From positions 1 through 8,038 of the forward strand of contig JAGCAV010000488.1 in assembly GCA_017652545.1 (NCBI GenBank): a stretch of DNA of 8,038 nucleotides, written 5' to 3'. Of the stretch, positions 5,225-8,038 are shown in pieces; position 1 is the stretch's first letter, and every line of letters starts with the position of its first letter. This DNA is from Lachnospiraceae bacterium (lineage in GTDB: Bacteria; Bacillota_A; Clostridia; Lachnospirales; Lachnospiraceae). The notes below the pieces were generated by a model, which saw only the letters and a list, made by a program, of their open reading frames with translations, searched no databases and was not told the DNA's origin. A program made the position numbers and the translations under genes.

Positions 5225-6391
5225 TTATTTCAGCTGTTCTTCAGCCAAGGCCAGCGCGCCGTAGACCACGGAGTCGTCTCCAAGCGCGGCATTTTTGATC
5301 TCCACGGTCGAGCGGATCGACGGCATGCAGTAGCGGTCCACTTCAGCAAGGATCTTCTGAAGGAAACGGTCGCCTTCCGCTTCGATCACACCGCCGCCGT
5401 AGATGATAAGCTGCGGGCTGAAAATATTGATCAGGTTGCCTGTCGCGATCGCCAGATAATGGCAGGCGCGGTCCACGGCTTCCTCCGCGACCGGATCATG
5501 CGCGGCCAGCGCTTTCTTGAGCGCCTTGCTCCTGAAAACACCGGAGGTGACCGCATCGGCCATCATGCTCTCCCTGCCGCGGGATACCTGCTGACGGATA
5601 TAGGCGGACATGCCCTGCTTGCTGGAGAAGGCTTCCAGGCATCCGCGCTGTCCGCAGTTGCACAGCGGGCCTTCGGGATCCAGGATCATGTGCCCGCACT
5701 CGGCTCCCTTGAACTGATTTCCGGTGTACAGCCTGCCGTCAAGGATCAGGCCGCCGCCCATGCCGGTACCCACAAAAAGCCCGGCCACATCGGTATAGCC
5801 CCGTGCCACACCGTACTTATACTCGCCAAGTACGCCGAGGTTCACATCATTGCCGACAAAGAAGGGAAGTCCCAGTTTCTCTTCCATGGACTTTTTCATA
5901 TCATAGTTGCGCCACGGAAGATTGGGTGTGAACAGGACAATGCCCTTATCCTGGTCGATCACGCCCGGCGCGCAGGAAGCGACCGCACGGACCTGGCTTT
6001 TCCTGATCCCGGACGCGGCCAGCATCTCCGTGACCACATCAACGATCACCTTCTCCACGTCGTTGGACATGGATCCGCCTTCCGTGGATCTTTTCTTCAG
6101 CCTGTATACGATCTGTTTCTTCTTATCAAAGATCACGCCCAGCACTTTGGTTCCGCCCACATCCAGGCAGATCGTGAACGGGCCGGCTCCCTTATCCACA
6201 GATACCGTTTTCTCCGGTTTTGCCGGTTTTGCCGCTTTTTCTGGTTTCTCTGGTTTTGCCGGTTTCGCCGCTTTCACTGATTTTGCCGCCCTGGTCTGCT
6301 TGTCGGTCTTCTCTGTCTTTTCTGTCTTCACAGCCTTTGCCGTTTTGACCTGTTTGTCAGCTTTTGCTGTCTTTGCTGCTTTTTCCGCCAT
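5225..6391 (-). CDS. ROK-family sugar kinase (glucokinase-like) with Lys-triplet N-terminal tail
   Basis: This 388-residue protein has a ROK kinase body from about residue 70, probably phosphorylating glucose or a related sugar with ATP. Motifs are the phosphate-binding DVGGTK (77-82), NDVN (181-184) with catalytic Asp182, GTGMGGG (208-214), and the sugar and zinc site AECGHM with His234 followed by CNCGQRGC (Cys244, 246, 251). No helix-turn-helix is present, so it is an enzyme rather than a ROK repressor. Exact sugar specificity is not readable. The odd part is residues 2-61, where every third residue is basic, a feature not expected in ordinary ROK kinases. The ATG at 6389-6391 has AGGAG seven bases upstream. 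A GTG ten codons earlier would leave that site inside the coding sequence. mutY follows within 24 bases. The divergent histidine phosphatase shares the upstream region. Confidence 0.9.
   Translation of the reverse strand: MAEKAAKTAKADKQVKTAKAVKTEKTEKTDKQTRAAKSVKAAKPAKPEKPEKAAKPAKPEKTVSVDKGAGPFTICLDVGGTKVLGVIFDKKKQIVYRLKKRSTEGGSMSNDVEKVIVDVVTEMLAASGIRKSQVRAVASCAPGVIDQDKGIVLFTPNLPWRNYDMKKSMEEKLGLPFFVGNDVNLGVLGEYKYGVARGYTDVAGLFVGTGMGGGLILDGRLYTGNQFKGAECGHMILDPEGPLCNCGQRGCLEAFSSKQGMSAYIRQQVSRGRESMMADAVTSGVFRSKALKKALAAHDPVAEEAVDRACHYLAIATGNLINIFSPQLIIYGGGVIEAEGDRFLQKILAEVDRYCMPSIRSTVEIKNAALGDDSVVYGALALAEEQLK
6209..6388 (-). repeat. Nine-base-period coding repeat encoding a Lys-every-third-residue tail
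   Basis: This segment encodes residues 2-61 of the ROK kinase as 20 successive triplets. Each ends in a basic residue (Lys at 4, 7, 10 and so on to 61, except Arg34). The other positions are mainly Ala, Thr, Glu, Pro and Val. The sub-repeat AAKPAKPEK occurs twice (41-49 and 53-61), 12 residues or 36 bases apart. The plus strand shows the pattern as TTT or CTT every nine bases. This points to growth by tandem duplication. Confidence 0.9.
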
Positions 6392-6398
6392 AACGCTT

Positions 6399-6403
6399 CT
6401 CCT
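6399..6403 (-). promoter_or_regulatory. Ribosome binding site deciding the ROK kinase start
   Basis: AGGAG on the minus strand is seven bases before the ATG at 6389-6391. It supports that start over the in-frame GTG at 6419-6421. Confidence 0.7.
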
Positions 6404-6441
6404 CTTTGCCGTATCCGGCACAATCTGTTATATGCGTTTCT

Positions 6442-6450
6442 ATTCTACCA
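6442..6450 (-). promoter_or_regulatory. Probable extended -10 promoter of the ROK-mutY unit
   Basis: The minus strand reads TGGTAGAAT, an extended -10 with the hexamer TAGAAT at 6442-6447. No convincing -35 is seen. A start near 6435 would give a leader of about 44 nt. It resembles the kinase-operon promoter TGGTATGAT. Confidence 0.45.
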
Positions 6451-6569
6451 CATACCATGCACAAAACCTATACCCAACTTGAAAGGTATTGCGCCGTTAC
6501 GCCGTCTGCGGTAAAGTTACTCACATGAGAACAGTCAGATCACAGCATTCATGAAGGAGCCTGAATCGT

Positions 6570-7346
6570 ATGCGAATCATCTTTGTCCGCCACGGCGAAC
6601 CTGACTATGTCGAAGACAGACTTACGGAGAAGGGTAAAAAGGAAGCACTGCTCGTGGCCTCACGGCTTTCCTCCATCCCTGTCACCGGTTTCTATGTTTC
6701 TCCTCTGGGCCGGGCTCTTGAAACGGCACAGCCCACACTGGAAAAGCTTGGCAGAAAAGCGGTCGTTCTGGACTGGCTGCAGGAATTTTCAGCCGAGCTT
6801 GACGTCAGCGGATCCTCTTATCTGCAGGAGGCATATCCCAACACATCCCGAAATCCGGACGGAACCTGGCAGCCGCGCATTGTGTGGGACATGCTCCCAT
6901 CGGCCTGGATGCGCGACGAGCGGAACTTTGAAAAGGATGCCTGGCGGCAGATGCCGACAGCCAAAGCCTCCGATATGGAAGCGGTATACGACGCGACCTG
7001 CCGCGGTCTGGATGCGCTGCTTGCGCAGTACGGCTACATCCGGGATGGCGGCATGTATGTCACAAAGCAGGGGCGGAATGACACCATTGTCCTTTTCTGC
7101 CATTTCGGCATCACTGCCGTGATGCTTTCCCATCTCTGGAATGTGTCGCCTTTCATCCTGCTGCATGCACTGGCCATGGCGCCGTCATCGGTCACGGACG
7201 TCTACTCGGAAGAGCGCGTCCGCGGGCAGGTCTCCTTCCGCGCCGCCAGAATCGGCGACATCTCCCATCTCTATGCGGCAGGTGAGGAGCCCTCCTTCGC
7301 GTGCCGGTTCTGTGAGACCTACGACAATATGGATCAGCGGCATTAA
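6570..7346 (+). CDS. Histidine phosphatase family protein (phosphoglycerate mutase-like)
   Basis: This is a 258-residue cytoplasmic member of the branch-1 histidine phosphatase superfamily, which uses a phosphohistidine intermediate. The signature VRHGEPDY at residues 6-13 holds the nucleophile His8 with Arg7. SPLGRALETAQP (44-55) carries the second phosphate-binding Arg48. The second catalytic His178 is in LFCHFGIT. Glu72 in WLQEF is a plausible proton donor. Between these lies an insertion of about 60 residues rich in Trp, Pro and Asp (roughly 80-140), probably a substrate-covering cap. The substrate cannot be named: relatives act on sugar phosphates, cobalamin precursors or other small phosphates. 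AAGGAG lies ten bases before the ATG. It is the only plus-strand gene, divergent from the ROK kinase across about 180 bp. I see only a weak promoter candidate (TTGCGC, 17 bp, TAAAGT at about 6488-6516). Confidence 0.87.
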   Translation: MRIIFVRHGEPDYVEDRLTEKGKKEALLVASRLSSIPVTGFYVSPLGRALETAQPTLEKLGRKAVVLDWLQEFSAELDVSGSSYLQEAYPNTSRNPDGTWQPRIVWDMLPSAWMRDERNFEKDAWRQMPTAKASDMEAVYDATCRGLDALLAQYGYIRDGGMYVTKQGRNDTIVLFCHFGITAVMLSHLWNVSPFILLHALAMAPSSVTDVYSEERVRGQVSFRAARIGDISHLYAAGEEPSFACRFCETYDNMDQRH

Positions 7347-7374
7347 GGCCTGGCCTGCCGCCGGCTCTTCACAG

Positions 7375-7401
7375 GGCAGTACAGTAACTGCAGTTACTGC
7401 C
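7375..7401. repeat. Nested palindrome between convergent genes
   Basis: CAGTAACTG/CAGTTACTG (7382-7399) is a perfect 18-nt palindrome. An alternative hairpin pairs GGCAGTA (7375-7381) with TACTGCC (7395-7401). It lies in the 59-bp gap between the phosphatase and permease stop codons, where a two-way terminator would be expected. No T-run follows on either strand, so intrinsic termination is unproven. Confidence 0.5.
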
Positions 7402-7405
7402 TGCG

Positions 7406-8038
7406 TCACTGTATATCCTTGCGGCAGTATTTCCTGAAGGCGGCAATGATCCCCGCCGCGCAGATGGCTGCTCCGATCGCGATCATGACCCCGTTCAGTT
7501 TTCCCGACGTCGAGATATCCGCGCCGTCACAATACCCGAACGGGGTTATGTATTTGAGAAATCTCGCGGATCTGGAAATGTTGGCGATCAGGTTCAGGAA
7601 ATACAGGATCGCGGCCAGTCCCAGGCCGGCGCCCAGGCTTCCCCTGATCAGAAAAGCGGAGATTCCGAAGCAGATTCCGCCCAGTTCCAGCTGCATCAGG
7701 TAATAGGCAAGATGCATGAGATTCATTTCCCGCCAGGGGACCTCTTCCCCGATCACGACCACGGATACAGCGGCAGTCACATATGTGACCGCATTCAGGG
7801 CGGTGATCAGAATGAATACCGCCAGCAGCTTCTCCGCCAGAATGCGCGCCCGGCTTACAGGGTGTGTCAGCAGGAACTCCGCCGTTTTTCCCCTCTCCTC
7901 CTTGCTGAGGATGTCGACCGCGCAGTAAGACGCATATAAGGCGCCGCAGATTCCCAGCACATTGCCGCACTCGATCGAATAGTACCCGATCAGGGACCCG
8001 AAATCCAGCCTGTCCATGCCAAAGGCGGCGGTGAAGGC
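7406..8038 (-). CDS. ABC-2-type transporter permease, C-terminal part (truncated by window edge)
   Basis: This encodes the last 210 residues of a multi-spanning membrane protein; the frame stays open to the window edge, so the methionine at 8017 is internal. Five hydrophobic segments are visible, at about residues 27-47, 72-99, 110-136, 138-160 and 182-201. Between the first two is the cytoplasmic loop SKEERGKTAEFLLTHPVSRA, the conserved EE-G-(T)-E-LL---P-SR motif of ABC-2 permeases, which probably contacts the ATPase. The C-terminus is basic (RKYCRKDIQ) and presumably cytoplasmic. Such permeases work with a separate ATP-binding subunit, usually encoded next door, here presumably beyond the right edge. 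Export of drugs, peptides or lipids is possible but the substrate is unknown. It converges on the phosphatase gene. Confidence 0.85.
   Translation of the reverse strand, partial: AFTAAFGMDRLDFGSLIGYYSIECGNVLGICGALYASYCAVDILSKEERGKTAEFLLTHPVSRARILAEKLLAVFILITALNAVTYVTAAVSVVVIGEEVPWREMNLMHLAYYLMQLELGGICFGISAFLIRGSLGAGLGLAAILYFLNLIANISRSARFLKYITPFGYCDGADISTSGKLNGVMIAIGAAICAAGIIAAFRKYCRKDIQ

Noticed and set aside
5060..6280. Long plus-strand open frame of 406 codons ending in a Phe/Arg-rich tail
   Set aside because: It is antisense to the ROK gene and to the 5' end of mutY. Its Phe/Arg-rich tail is the complement of the Lys-triplet repeat.
6392..6421. GTG start extending the ROK kinase by 10 codons
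   Set aside because: The AGGAG site for the internal ATG lies inside this extension, and no comparable site precedes the GTG.

Overview
This window looks like chromosomal DNA of a moderately GC-rich Firmicute, most likely a clostridial (Lachnospiraceae-like) anaerobe. That is an inference from the gene content: an archaeal-type V-ATPase operon, a clostridial-style MutY, an OmpR/PhoB-type two-component pair, strong GGAGG-type ribosome binding sites and intrinsic terminators. Most genes are on the minus strand; one lies on the plus strand. I see no tRNA, rRNA, CRISPR array, transposase or phage gene. No stretch above 300 bases lacks a gene.

Layout from left to right. Bases 1-730 hold the promoter-proximal end of a V-type ATP synthase operon read leftwards: a promoter, a small coiled-coil peripheral-stalk subunit, then the start of the membrane subunit I, cut by the window edge. 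Bases 754-1536 encode an RluA-family pseudouridine synthase. Bases 1549-3994 hold a two-component system transcribed in the order histidine kinase then response regulator, with a promoter and structured leader upstream and an intrinsic terminator after the regulator. The two genes are separated by a heptanucleotide repeat array and a near-perfect 21-nt palindrome. Bases 4067-6450 hold a two-gene unit, a ROK-family sugar kinase followed almost immediately by the DNA-repair glycosylase mutY. A second, degenerate copy of the heptad element sits at this junction and appears to supply the first codons and the ribosome binding site of mutY. Bases 6570-7346 (plus strand) encode a histidine phosphatase divergent from the kinase. 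Bases 7406-8038 hold the C-terminal part of an ABC-2-type permease converging on it.

The genes are mostly housekeeping and do not form one obvious pathway. The most unusual features are (1) the N-terminal tail of the ROK kinase, where 20 consecutive residue triplets each end in a basic residue (19 Lys, 1 Arg), and (2) the heptad-plus-palindrome element found twice, each time directly after a stop codon. I see no convincing undescribed multi-gene system here.
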